Below, one piece after another: positions 24,990 through 33,140 of a stretch of 64,000 nucleotides of DNA. The position numbers and the translations under genes are program-made. The notes under the pieces are model-generated. The model made no database searches. It was given only the letters and a program-made list of their open reading frames with translations, and was not told the DNA's origin. Source of the DNA: Pseudoflavonifractor sp964504285 (GTDB taxonomy: Bacteria; Bacillota; Clostridia; Oscillospirales; Oscillospiraceae); contig CAZDDZ010000004.1 in the NCBI GenBank assembly GCA_964504285.1, positions 31,981 to 95,980 of the forward strand, read 5' to 3'. Numbering within the stretch: the stretch's first letter is position 1; every line of letters begins with the position of its first letter.

Positions 24990-25151
24990 GAACCTGTATC
25001 CATAGGCCACCGTGGCCGAATTTTTGAGGTGAAATAGTCTCAGACAAGGCGAAATGTCGCCGTCATGCTAATGTATTACAAGGCTTTTGGCCGATGGCAT
25101 GTGGCGATTTCACCCGAAAAGGCGGTTGCGCGAGCCTATGAATACAGGTTC
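24990..25151. mobile_element. MITE-like element with 18-bp terminal inverted repeats
   Basis: The ends GAACCTGTATCCATAGGC (24990-25007) and GCCTATGAATACAGGTTC (25134-25151) are inverted repeats with one mismatch. The 162-bp interior has no gene but has further partial complementarity (GGCCACCGTGGCC near the left end; GTCGCCGTCATGC against GCATGTGGCGA). Its right end abuts the proC stop codon at 25152. No target-site duplication is clear. Confidence 0.7.
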
Positions 25152-25949
25152 TTATTTACCAAGCTCTCTCGAACGGCTTACACAGCGCTCCATGGCCCGG
25201 GAAATCATTTCTTCAAATTGGTGCTCATCAAAGGCGGTCAACGCCGCCAGGGTGGTGCCGCCCGGAGAGCAGACCTGACGAGTCAGCTCCCCTGCCTCCC
25301 CGCCGCTCTCCAAAAGCATTTTAGCGGCCCCCTCCATGGTAAGCGCGGTGAGACGCAGCGCTTCTTCCGGGTCCATCCCCAGCTTGACTGCCCCCTTCAC
25401 CATGGCGTCCGCCATGCGGAAAAAGTAGGCGGGAGAGGAACCGGATACAGCAATAACCGCATCCAGCATGGACTCAGGGACAATGGACACCTCACCCGCA
25501 GCGGAGAACACCTCCACCACGGCGTTAAACAGCTTCTGCGGAACCAAGGGAGCCTGAGCCACGGCGGTAACGCCCTTGCCCACCAGCAACGGAGTATTGG
25601 GCATGGCACGTACCACATGGCAACCGGGCAACTGAAGGTTTAAGTAACTTGCGGAATAACCGGGCGAGATAGATACCACACACTTATCCCATAGAAGAGG
25701 CGCGATCTCCGGAAGCACAACTCCAAACATCTGAGGCTTAATGCCTAAAATGATGAGGTCGGCTTCCTGTGCTACCACACGATTGTCGGAGGTAGTGTTC
25801 ACCCCTCGGCGAGCCGGTATCTCTAGTTTTTCACCGCTACGGTTTGACATATAAATTTGGTCAGGGGGCAATAGCTCAGTCCTAAGAATTCCATTGAGAA
25901 TCGCACCGGCCATATTTCCGGCACCAATGAACCCTAATTTAAACTCCAA
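25152..25949 (-). CDS. proC: Pyrroline-5-carboxylate reductase
   Basis: Last step of proline synthesis. The Rossmann motif GFIGAGNMAGAIL opens the protein, with SNRSGEKL in the NADPH region. MPNTPLLVGKGVTA and the C-terminal LTRQVCSPGGTT are ProC signatures. Length 265 is normal. The start is TTG at 25949, with GGGGGG 8 bases upstream. It stands alone between a MITE-like element at its 3' end and a 120-bp tandem repeat at its 5' end. Confidence 0.96.
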   Translation of the reverse strand: MEFKLGFIGAGNMAGAILNGILRTELLPPDQIYMSNRSGEKLEIPARRGVNTTSDNRVVAQEADLIILGIKPQMFGVVLPEIAPLLWDKCVVSISPGYSASYLNLQLPGCHVVRAMPNTPLLVGKGVTAVAQAPLVPQKLFNAVVEVFSAAGEVSIVPESMLDAVIAVSGSSPAYFFRMADAMVKGAVKLGMDPEEALRLTALTMEGAAKMLLESGGEAGELTRQVCSPGGTTLAALTAFDEHQFEEMISRAMERCVSRSRELGK

Positions 25950-25980
25950 GCAATGTGCCCCCCTCTATGGTTGATAGCAT

Positions 25981-26220
25981 GTAACAACTGCACCGCTGTT
26001 GTTACATGCGCATTTCGGCACTCCGTGCCGAAGCGCTTAGATTTCAGCCAGCGGCCGGGACGGCCGCATGGCATATTATATCACGAACAAAGTTCATGAT
26101 GTAACAACAGCGGTGCAGTTGTTACATGCGCATTTCGGCACTCCGTGCCGAAGCGCTTAGATTTCAGCCAGCGGCCGGGACGGCCGCATGGCATATTATA
26201 TCACGAACAAAGTTCATGAT
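25981..26220. repeat. Tandem 120-bp repeat (two copies) with an inverted hairpin loop
   Basis: Copies 25981-26100 and 26101-26220 are identical except in the loop of the first hairpin. Copy 1 has GTAACAAC-TGCACCGCT-GTTGTTAC; copy 2 has GTAACAAC-AGCGGTGCA-GTTGTTAC, where the loop is the exact reverse complement. Each unit also holds TTCGGCAC-TCC-GTGCCGAA and GCGGCCG-GGA-CGGCCGC hairpins. A fourth stem (ATTATATCA ... TGATATAAT) is completed only after copy 2 (to about 26228). Lies 32 bases upstream of proC. Confidence 0.92.
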
Positions 26221-26334
26221 ATAATATAGCCCTCAAACAACTGTAACGCAAGGAATACATGATAAAAAACATATTTTTGTATATTATGACCAAATGTTAT
26301 GTAAACAAAATTATGTAAACTCCGAAACCAAAAG

Positions 26335-26363
26335 GAAGGGCACCGTACGTTGCGGTGCCCTTC
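26335..26363 (-). terminator. Terminator downstream of scfB
   Basis: GAAGGGCACCG and CGGTGCCCTTC pair perfectly (11 bp) around TACGTTG, about 100 bases after the scfB stop. On the minus strand it is followed by CCTTTTGG, a short T-run. Confidence 0.7.
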
Positions 26364-26464
26364 TCACAGCTATATCTAGTATGTCTTGGCCTGTAGTCAG
26401 CCAATATGTGCTATTTTGCCGCAAATACAAGCGATTACAGAATGTATTATTACGTTCTGTATAC

Positions 26465-27808
26465 TCACTCTGCCATACCGGCAGCAATGGCCCGCAAGGC
26501 AATGGCACATTCCAGTCTTTTGCGCTCCAGCTCACAGCCAACATGGTGCGGTTTTTTTATGTCACCATTGACAAGCAGGTTAGAAGCACTGCATCCCCCG
26601 CTGCAATAAAAACGTGCCCAACAGTCCTTGCAATCCTCGCGGGTATAGATATTCAGCCCTGCAAAGCGGTGAGAAACCTCCATGTCAAACGTGCCGTCAA
26701 AGAGATTGCCCAGACGGTACTCCTCGTTGCCCACAAACTGGTGGCAAGGATACACATCACCGTCAGGTGTGACGGCCACATACTCACATCCGGCGCCGCA
26801 GCCGCGCATACGCTTAATCACGCAGGGGCCCTGCTCCAAATCAACATTAAAGTGAAAGAAATTCACTTGTGGGTTCTTTCGCAGCGCCTCGGCCAGCTTC
26901 TCGTACTCAGCCAAAATAACGGGGATGTCCTCGTCGCGCAGCGCATAGGGATCGTCTGCCCCCCCTACCACCGGCTCTACCGAGATATGTTTAAAGCCTT
27001 CGGACGCAATGTGCATCACATCAGCAGCAAAGTCCAGATTGTCCCGAGTAAAAGTGCCGCGGAGGTAGTAATCCTTGGTGCCGCGACCCTCCACCAGCTT
27101 TTTGAATTTAGGTACAATCACGTCGTAGCTCCCCTTGCCATTCATGGTGGGGCGCATGCAGTCGTTGACCTCGGGGCGGCCGTCCAGAGAGAGCACAGCA
27201 TTGGACATCTCGCGGTTAATGTAGGCGATGTTCTCGTCATCGAGCAAAACGCCGTTAGTTGTAATTGTAAAGCGGAAGCACTTGCCGTGCTGCTTCTCGA
27301 TAGAGCGGGCGTATTCCACCGTCTTTTTCACGGTGTCCATAGCCATCAAAGGCTCTCCACCGAAAAAGTCGACCTCAATATTCCGGCGCTTTCCCGATTT
27401 GGCAATGACAAAGTCGATGGCCTTTTTCGCCGTCTCAAAATCCATGGTCATGCGCTTTCCGGTGCCGAAGTCACCGGTGGAGGCAAAGCAGTACTTGCAG
27501 CGCAGATTGCAGTCGTGGGACACATGAAGGCAGAGGGCCTTGATAGGGGCCTCCTGCTGCATGGCAACAGCGGCGGCAGGGTCAATGTACTCATCGGTGC
27601 AAAAGAGGAGTCCCTGGTCGTAAAGGTCCTTCAGTTCCTCCCACGCCTCTCCTGCTCCTTCCGGCTTCTTGCTAAAGTCAGGCGTTTGCCCCTGTTGTGC
27701 CAGAAGCTGATTAAGGGTGTCGTAGCCTGCCTGATCCAAGACGTGAACCGCGCCGCTGTTTACGTCTACGGCGATAAAAACGCCCAGTGCGGTAAATGTA
27801 TGTACCAT
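26465..27808 (-). CDS. scfB: SCIFF radical SAM maturase
   Basis: A 447-residue radical SAM/SPASM enzyme that installs thioether cross-links in the SCIFF peptide. It has an N-terminal peptide-recognition region (residues 1-90). The radical SAM cluster motif CNLRCKYC lies near residue 100, FFGGEPLM follows, and the C-terminal SPASM region has many cysteines (CGAGCEYVAV, YPCHQF, CKDCWARFYCSGGC). The precursor gene scfA lies 96 bases upstream on the same strand. The pair is a hallmark of Clostridia. The hairpin between the genes probably keeps enzyme expression below that of the peptide. Confidence 0.95.
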   Translation of the reverse strand: MVHTFTALGVFIAVDVNSGAVHVLDQAGYDTLNQLLAQQGQTPDFSKKPEGAGEAWEELKDLYDQGLLFCTDEYIDPAAAVAMQQEAPIKALCLHVSHDCNLRCKYCFASTGDFGTGKRMTMDFETAKKAIDFVIAKSGKRRNIEVDFFGGEPLMAMDTVKKTVEYARSIEKQHGKCFRFTITTNGVLLDDENIAYINREMSNAVLSLDGRPEVNDCMRPTMNGKGSYDVIVPKFKKLVEGRGTKDYYLRGTFTRDNLDFAADVMHIASEGFKHISVEPVVGGADDPYALRDEDIPVILAEYEKLAEALRKNPQVNFFHFNVDLEQGPCVIKRMRGCGAGCEYVAVTPDGDVYPCHQFVGNEEYRLGNLFDGTFDMEVSHRFAGLNIYTREDCKDCWARFYCSGGCSASNLLVNGDIKKPHHVGCELERKRLECAIALRAIAAGMAE

Positions 27809-27863
27809 AGCGAAATAATTCCTTTCTTTTGGGACAAAATCATCATGTCCTCATACGCATGGA

Positions 27864-27889
27864 AAAGGGTGGGTATTCACCCACCCTTT
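27864..27889 (-). terminator. Partial terminator between scfA and scfB
   Basis: AAAGGGTGGGT pairs with ACCCACCCTTT around a 4-base loop, just after scfA. The short T-run suggests incomplete termination, giving more precursor peptide than maturase. Confidence 0.7.
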
Positions 27890-27904
27890 CACACTACATG
27901 CAAC

Positions 27905-28054
27905 TTACTTGTTGTCCTTGTTCTCGCACTTCTGGTTGGCAACGGTGCAAGAGGTCTTACAAGCGGACTGGCAGGAGGTCTGGCACTCACCGCAGCCGCC
28001 ATGGGCGGCGCTCTTTTTCAGAGTAGCGCCGTTGAGCGTCTTAACATGCTTCAC
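27905..28054 (-). CDS. scfA: SCIFF precursor peptide (six cysteines in forty-five)
   Basis: A 49-residue ranthipeptide precursor. The peptide starts MKHVKTLNGATLKKSAAHGG and carries six cysteines at 21, 24, 28, 32, 36 and 43 in the block CGECQTSCQSACKTSCTVAN, then ends near ENKDNK. It starts with GTG at 28054, with GGAGGG 7 bases upstream. The maturase ScfB follows on the same strand. The mature peptide should carry cysteine-to-threonine (or other residue) thioether bridges. Its physiological role is not settled (quorum sensing has been proposed for some Clostridia). Confidence 0.96.
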   Translation of the reverse strand: MKHVKTLNGATLKKSAAHGGCGECQTSCQSACKTSCTVANQKCENKDNK

Positions 28055-28086
28055 TGGTTTTCCCTCCCATGCAGGTGTTTGTAAGG

Positions 28087-28115
28087 ATTATAACACACCT
28101 ATGCCGCCTTTTCAA
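28087..28115 (-). promoter_or_regulatory. Sigma-A promoter of scfA
   Basis: On the minus strand TTGAAA (28115-28110) and TATAAT (28092-28087) are exactly 17 bases apart. It lies directly after the stop codon of the upstream membrane gene and starts transcription about 25 bases before scfA. Confidence 0.8.
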
Positions 28116-28529
28116 TTATTTTCTGCGTTTTTTCTTCGGCTTTCCACCCATAATTCCCGCTGCCGCTCCACCGCAGAGGGCTCCGCAGAGCAGGCCCAGC
28201 CCCCCCTCCTCCGGAGTAATGGCATCGTAGAACAGTAATCCTACCGTCAGCATCAGCAGAAACAGCACACAGCCCACCAGCAGGCCAACAATCAGCGTTC
28301 GGGAGCGGCACCGCCTCACAGCCACCATGCCGCCCACAAACCCGCCCAGTACACAGCCCACAATGGTCAGCTGATACATGAGCTCCTCTCCCAGCCAGCC
28401 GCGTGAAATACCGATTGACGCACCCAGAAGGAACAAAAAGCAAACCATCAGCGCAACCGCGCCGCCCAGCAGCACATCCAGCACGTAGCGCACCAGCTTG
28501 GCGCCCTGGTCTTCCTCATTTTTTCTCAT
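28116..28529 (-). CDS. TIGR04086 family membrane protein
   Basis: A 137-residue protein with four hydrophobic segments (about 17-40, 50-68, 78-98, 108-128), a charged N-terminus and the basic tail KPKKKRRK. This matches the TIGR04086 (DUF3792-like) family, which in Clostridia is found between yajC and the SCIFF genes, exactly as here. Function unknown; the repeated association suggests some link to protein export or SCIFF handling, but this is only inference. Confidence 0.82.
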   Translation of the reverse strand: MRKNEEDQGAKLVRYVLDVLLGGAVALMVCFLFLLGASIGISRGWLGEELMYQLTIVGCVLGGFVGGMVAVRRCRSRTLIVGLLVGCVLFLLMLTVGLLFYDAITPEEGGLGLLCGALCGGAAAGIMGGKPKKKRRK

Positions 28530-28597
28530 AGAAATCCTCTCCCTCTGATATTCCTATCAAAGAATATGCGCAGGCTGGGACATCCATGACAGGAAAA

Positions 28598-28625
28598 AAC
28601 GCACCGGCCAATCGGCCGGTGCGTT
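28598..28625 (-). terminator. Terminator after yajC
   Basis: AACGCACCGGCC pairs perfectly with GGCCGGTGCGTT around AATC. On the minus strand it runs into TTTTTT, a strong intrinsic terminator about 10 bases after the yajC stop. Confidence 0.9.
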
Positions 28626-28635
28626 TGGACTGATA

Positions 28636-28950
28636 TTATTTCTTCTTGTCGTCCTTCTTGTCGGCGGGAACTTCGTTCTCGGCAGCCTGAGTGCCCTTGG
28701 TGGATACAGCCCACTTGGTAAACTCCACGCGGACACGGTCAGCGCCGGTCTCAATGACAATGGTGTCTTCCTTCAGGGCGCAGATGGTACCAACAATACC
28801 GCCGATGGTAGTAATCTGGTCGCCCATCGCCAGCTCGGAACGCATCTTTGCCATGGCCTTCTTCTTCTTGTTCTCGGGACGAATGAGCAGGAAGTAGAAA
28901 ATGGCAATGAGGGGAATGAACATGAGAAGTGACATCATATTAGGATCCAA
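28636..28950 (-). CDS. yajC: Preprotein translocase subunit YajC
   Basis: A 104-residue single-span protein that assists SecDF. Hydrophobic N-terminus (MMSLLMFIPLIAIFYFLLI) followed by RPENKKKKAMAKMRSEL, then the YajC core GDQITTIGGIVGTI and a charged lysine-rich tail. The start is TTG at 28950 (DPNMMS follows), with GGAGGT 7 bases upstream; the longer reading from 28992 has no support. It follows tgt, as in many bacteria. Confidence 0.94.
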   Translation of the reverse strand: MDPNMMSLLMFIPLIAIFYFLLIRPENKKKKAMAKMRSELAMGDQITTIGGIVGTICALKEDTIVIETGADRVRVEFTKWAVSTKGTQAAENEVPADKKDDKKK

Positions 28951-29032
28951 AACAATTACCTCCGATACATTTGAAGAACATAATACACGCAAAAAGCATT
29001 ATACAGGCTCGTCCGGAATTTTACAAGTGTTT

Positions 29033-30166
29033 TTAGCGTTTTTCACTCAATAAAACAGAATACTTGGCTCTGAACGCCTCAAAGTTTCCCTCATCTAATG
29101 CCTTCCTGATGCGTTCCATGAGCTCATTATAGAAGTAAAGATTGTGTAACACGGCCAGTCGCATGGCCAGCATTTCTCCCGCCGCAAACAGGTGCCGCAG
29201 ATAGGCGCGTGAGAAGGAACGACAGGCGGGGCAATTGCAAGTGGGGTCAATGGGCAGTGGGTCAGTCTTGTACTTTTCATTCTTAATATTGATTGCGCCT
29301 TCCCAGGTGTAGAGCTTGCCGTGGCGGGCGTTGCGGGCCGGCATAACGCAGTCAAAGAAGTCCACGCCACGGGCTACCGCTTCGATAATATTGGAGGGCG
29401 TACCTACCCCCATAAGATAACGGGGCTTGTCGGCAGGCATATGGGGCTCCACCGCGTCGATGATGTCGTACATGACCTGGGTCTCCTCACCCACCGCCAG
29501 ACCGCCGATGGCAAAGCCGTCACAGTCCAGGGGAGCAATTTCCTTCATGTGCCACACCCGCAGGTCTGGGTACACGCCGCCCTGATTGATACCAAAGAGC
29601 ATCTGGTTGGGGTTAACGGTGTCAGGCAGTGCGTTTAGGCGCTTGTGCTCAGCAATGCAGCGCTCCAGCCAACGGAAGGTGCGCTCGCAGGAGGGCTTGA
29701 CGTACTCCCGGGTGGAGGGGTTCTCGACGCACTCGTCAAAGGCCATGGCAATATCGCTGCCCAGGTTGGACTGGATGCGCATACTCTCCTCAGGCCCCAT
29801 AAAGACCTTGTGCCCATCTATGTGGGAGGCAAAGGTAACCCCCTCCTCGGTGATTTTCCGCAGGCCGGACAGCGAGAACACCTGAAAGCCGCCGGAGTCG
29901 GTAAGAATCGGGCCGTCCCATTCCATGAATTTATGGAGCCCACCCATCTGCCGCACCACATCGTCGCCGGGGCGCAGGTGAAGATGATACGTATTGGACA
30001 GCTCAATTTGACAGCCAATGTCCTTTAAGTCGTGTGCGGAAACCGCACCTTTAATGGCCCCCTGGGTACCCACGTTCATAAAAACCGGGGTCTGTACCTC
30101 GCCACCATGGGCACAGGAAAATACACCGCGCCGTGCGCGGCCTTCTGTTTTGGTTACCTTGAACAT
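29033..30166 (-). CDS. tgt: Queuine tRNA-ribosyltransferase
   Basis: Exchanges guanine 34 for preQ1 in GUN-anticodon tRNAs. Signature blocks: TPVFMNVGTQGAIKG, LSNTYHLHLRPG, LTDSGGFQVFSL (catalytic Asp), DECVENPS, INQGGVYPDLR, YLMGVGTP, and the zinc cysteines in CNCPACRSFSRAYL. Length 377 is normal. Order queA-tgt-yajC is classical. AAAGGA precedes the start. Confidence 0.97.
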   Translation of the reverse strand: MFKVTKTEGRARRGVFSCAHGGEVQTPVFMNVGTQGAIKGAVSAHDLKDIGCQIELSNTYHLHLRPGDDVVRQMGGLHKFMEWDGPILTDSGGFQVFSLSGLRKITEEGVTFASHIDGHKVFMGPEESMRIQSNLGSDIAMAFDECVENPSTREYVKPSCERTFRWLERCIAEHKRLNALPDTVNPNQMLFGINQGGVYPDLRVWHMKEIAPLDCDGFAIGGLAVGEETQVMYDIIDAVEPHMPADKPRYLMGVGTPSNIIEAVARGVDFFDCVMPARNARHGKLYTWEGAINIKNEKYKTDPLPIDPTCNCPACRSFSRAYLRHLFAAGEMLAMRLAVLHNLYFYNELMERIRKALDEGNFEAFRAKYSVLLSEKR

Positions 30167-30240
30167 GCTCTATCCTTTCGGACGCGACAATCCGCATCCC
30201 TACATAATCTTTTTTTAAACACGTCTAGCGCCCCGCTATC

Positions 30241-31266
30241 TCAATAAATAAACATGGCATCCCCGAAGGAAAAGAAACGGTACTGCTCCCGCACCGCCTC
30301 GGCGTAGGCATCCAAGATATGCTCCCGCCCGGCCAGCGCGGAGACCAGCATCACCAGCGTACTCTCGGGCAGATGGAAGTTGGTAATCAAGCAGTCAAGC
30401 ACCTTAAAGCGGTATCCGGGATAGATATAAATACTGGTCCATCCCGCGCTCTCCTTCATGGTACCATCCTCACTCGCCCAGCTTTCGATGGTGCGGCAGG
30501 AGGTGGTACCCACGCAGATAACCCGACCCCCGTTTTGCTTTGTTCTATTAATCTTCTCAGCGGTTTCAGCGGAAATCATGCAGTATTCAGCGTGCATCTC
30601 ATGGTCTGTAATTTCTTCTTCCTTGACAGGCCGAAAGGTACCCAAGCCAACGTGAAGGGTCACATAAGCAAGCTCCACACCCATCCGCTCCACCTGAGCC
30701 AGCAGCTCCTTGGTGAAGTGAAGCCCGGCAGTGGGGGCGGCTGCTGAGCCAACCTCACGGGAGTAGACGGTTTGGTACCGCTCCGGGTCATCCAGCTCTT
30801 CTTTAATGTAAGGGGGCAAGGGCATTTTGCCCAGTCTCTCCAAAATCTCAAGAAAAATCCCTTCATAGCAGAAGCGAATCAGACGGTTACCGCCCTCTAC
30901 CTCCTCCACCACTTCGGCAGTGAGCAGCCCGTCTCCAAAAGAGAGCCTAGTACCCGTCTTGACCTTCCGTCCGGGACGCACCAAGCATTCCCACACCTTG
31001 TCTCCACGGTCAATGAGCAGAAGCACCTCCACCGCGCCGCCGCTGGGGTCGCGGTGACCCAGCAGCCTGGCAGGGAGTACCCGGGAGTCATTCATCACCA
31101 GGCAGTCGCCGGGCCGCAGAAATTTAGGCAAATCATAAAAATGCTTATGCCCGGTCTCCCCTGTTTCTTTATTTAGGGTAAGCATCCGAGAGCCGTCCCG
31201 CCTGTCCAACGGCGTTTGCGCAATTAGTTCTGAGGGTAAATCATAGGAAAAATCTGAGGTTTTCAT
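30241..31266 (-). CDS. queA: tRNA preQ1(34) S-adenosylmethionine ribosyltransferase-isomerase
   Basis: Forms epoxyqueuosine from preQ1 tRNA using the ribosyl part of SAM. Start FSYDLPSELIAQTPLDRRDGSRML, middle EVGSAAAPTAGLHFTKELL and LHVGLGTFRPV, C-terminal NFHLPESTLVMLVSALAG are the QueA signatures. Length 341 is normal. It follows the SpoIID-like gene by 7 bases and precedes tgt by 74, so the three are probably co-transcribed. Confidence 0.97.
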   Translation of the reverse strand: MKTSDFSYDLPSELIAQTPLDRRDGSRMLTLNKETGETGHKHFYDLPKFLRPGDCLVMNDSRVLPARLLGHRDPSGGAVEVLLLIDRGDKVWECLVRPGRKVKTGTRLSFGDGLLTAEVVEEVEGGNRLIRFCYEGIFLEILERLGKMPLPPYIKEELDDPERYQTVYSREVGSAAAPTAGLHFTKELLAQVERMGVELAYVTLHVGLGTFRPVKEEEITDHEMHAEYCMISAETAEKINRTKQNGGRVICVGTTSCRTIESWASEDGTMKESAGWTSIYIYPGYRFKVLDCLITNFHLPESTLVMLVSALAGREHILDAYAEAVREQYRFFSFGDAMFIY

Positions 31267-31273
31267 ATCGGTT

Positions 31274-32902
31274 TTATCTCACTTCCACGCCGGTATAGTA
31301 AAATTTTAAAATTTCATCGTAGGTCTTTCCTGCCTGTGCCATAGCCATGGCGCCCCACTGGCTCATGCCCACGCCGTGGCCCCAGCCAGAGCCGGTAAAG
31401 GTGAAGGTGTCCCCCGCCGGAACTTCGCCCAGCTGCTGGGTACCGGTACCGGTAATAACATAAGGTGTGCCGCCAACAGGGGTCACATTTCCGTTTCCAT
31501 CCACGGCATAGGCTCCGGTAACAGAGTTTAAGGGCTCCCCTCCGTTTACAAAGTAGCTGCCTCCGCCCGAAACACTGTAACGAATGGATTTTAAACCCAA
31601 AAGAACCCTGCATTTATCTGCACCGGAAATTGTCCAGCTCTTTCCCGCAGTGTCCGTGACCTTGATGGACTTTACATTGCCCAGGGGTGTAATTTCGCTT
31701 ATTTGTAGAGATGACAGCGTGCCGCAGTCGCGGCCGGAAGCACGAATCTTTTCCTCCAGTTGGGGCTTCGTGTAGGTAACAGACCAGTTGTACGCATATT
31801 GCTTGTTGATGCGGTCTGCCACAGTCGCCTCCCACGGGTCTACAATACCCTTTAGGTAAGGATAGCTGGCACTCCAGACATTTTTCACGTCCTCTGTGGC
31901 ACCGCCATCAGAGGAAAAGTAATAGGTTTCAACAATTTGACCGTTATAGTACACATACTGTCCCGCCGTCTCAGAAGCGGCTCGGGTGGTGTTGGCACCG
32001 ATGCGCCCCATACCGGGATAGGCTTGGCAGTGTGTGGTGCTGCACAGGTCAAAACCATTGGCAGTGTGGCGGTTTGCGCATACAGCGGCATAGTTTCGGG
32101 CGCAAAGCGCCTGTGCCTTAAGTGCCTCAATATGTGTGGAATCACTCATTTCCTGGGAGACTACGCAATTAATATAGTCCTCCCGATCAACTACGTTGAC
32201 CACAGTAAGATTCCCGCCGCCCGTGCGCTGATAGCGAAAGCTACCGTAATACTTATATCCGGCAAACCATGTGGCGGTTTTTGTGCCGTCATCGCCCCCC
32301 GGCTTTACCGCCAGCATACCGCCCGTGGAGCCGGTATCAAACTGAAAGAGAATGGTGCTTGTCCCCGTCTTAACCACCGACATACCACCGGTGCTTGCAC
32401 TTACGACTACAACACCCTCGCCCCCCGCTGCGGCAAGAGCCAGATTGGCCTCGTCAGCAGAGAGGTATGCACCCCGGCGCACATAATAAACTCCGCTGCT
32501 CCAGGCCGGAAAGCCGCCCATTGTTACAGCGGCGGCAGAAGCCTCGTCAAAATTGGTATAAGTAGCAGGCATTTGTAAATGGTAGCTCCCTATCGCCGCC
32601 CCGGAGGCAGAATCAACGTAGTTTTTGCCATCGTAATAGACATTTTGAGCTTTTACAATGGAAATAGCGGTCTCATCAGTATAGCCCAGCTGAATCAAGT
32701 TTAGCCCCTCGTCAAAATAACCCAGCTGGTAGCCGCTGCCAACACTGTTTAGGAGGTTGGCCCCCGGCATGGCTCCGCTGCCGTAAGCCAGCCCCACGCG
32801 AATGGTCCCGGGCACCTCGCCAGCTGCCTTTGCCGGGATCGTCGGCAGCAGCAAGGCTGCCAAGAGCAAAAATACTGCAAAATGTATCAAATTTTTTTTC
32901 AT
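31274..32902 (-). CDS. SpoIID/LytB domain secreted protein
   Basis: About 542 residues with a signal peptide (MKKNLIHFAVFLLLAALLLP, cleavage near AKAAG). The SpoIID/LytB domain is recognised by VDREDYINCVVSQEM, EALKAQALCARNYAA, TTHCQAYPG, TYYFSSDGGATEDV and WGHGVGMSQWGAMAMAQ. SpoIID is a lytic transglycosylase of engulfment, while LytB proteins modify amidases. The long N-terminal extension (residues 30-200) and an inserted Gly-rich region near 430-480 make this a larger, secreted relative. ATG 32902 is chosen: GGAG lies 6 bases upstream (an ATG at 32929 is also in frame). Confidence 0.88.
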   Translation of the reverse strand: MKKNLIHFAVFLLLAALLLPTIPAKAAGEVPGTIRVGLAYGSGAMPGANLLNSVGSGYQLGYFDEGLNLIQLGYTDETAISIVKAQNVYYDGKNYVDSASGAAIGSYHLQMPATYTNFDEASAAAVTMGGFPAWSSGVYYVRRGAYLSADEANLALAAAGGEGVVVVSASTGGMSVVKTGTSTILFQFDTGSTGGMLAVKPGGDDGTKTATWFAGYKYYGSFRYQRTGGGNLTVVNVVDREDYINCVVSQEMSDSTHIEALKAQALCARNYAAVCANRHTANGFDLCSTTHCQAYPGMGRIGANTTRAASETAGQYVYYNGQIVETYYFSSDGGATEDVKNVWSASYPYLKGIVDPWEATVADRINKQYAYNWSVTYTKPQLEEKIRASGRDCGTLSSLQISEITPLGNVKSIKVTDTAGKSWTISGADKCRVLLGLKSIRYSVSGGGSYFVNGGEPLNSVTGAYAVDGNGNVTPVGGTPYVITGTGTQQLGEVPAGDTFTFTGSGWGHGVGMSQWGAMAMAQAGKTYDEILKFYYTGVEVR

Positions 32903-32942
32903 GTAACGCTCCAAATCTGTGGTTTTCATCTTTCGCTATTGA

Positions 32943-33072
32943 TTGACACCCCAAGGCATTCATGGTACTATTACTAAAACAACTCTTCTACCTTAACTTG
33001 CTAAAGTAAAAACCCATTTTCCCTATTATATTACAAAATCAGCCGGTATGCAAACCCGCTGATTTCTTTTTT
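32943..33072 (+). promoter_or_regulatory. Promoter and attenuator-like leader of asd-dapA-dapB
   Basis: TTGACA (32943-32948) and TACTAT (32966-32971) are spaced 17 bases. About 60 bases downstream, AAATCAGC pairs with GCTGATTT (33036-33065) and is followed by CTTTTTT, an intrinsic terminator ahead of asd (start 33141). No upstream gene reads in this direction, so it is a candidate leader attenuator. No lysine-riboswitch-sized structure is seen. Confidence 0.45.
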
Positions 33073-33140
33073 AAGTATCATGAACAAACAGGCTTTTATC
33101 TGAATAATATAAACATAGAGAAGTAATGGAGGTCTTTGTA

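Noticed and set aside
25981..26220. CRISPR array
   Set aside because: Only two 120-bp copies, contiguous without spacers, and no cas genes in the window.
27905..28054. Metallothionein-like or bacteriocin peptide
   Set aside because: The cysteine spacing, N-terminal KHVKTLN and adjacent SPASM maturase identify SCIFF instead.
26294..28084. A 596-codon open frame on the plus strand opposite scfB and scfA
   Set aside because: It is antisense to a clear radical SAM gene, has no family-like motifs, and arises from GC-biased codon positions of the real gene.
32943..33140. Lysine riboswitch ahead of asd
   Set aside because: The leader is about 160 bases, AT-rich and has only one clear stem; the five-helix aptamer is not visible.
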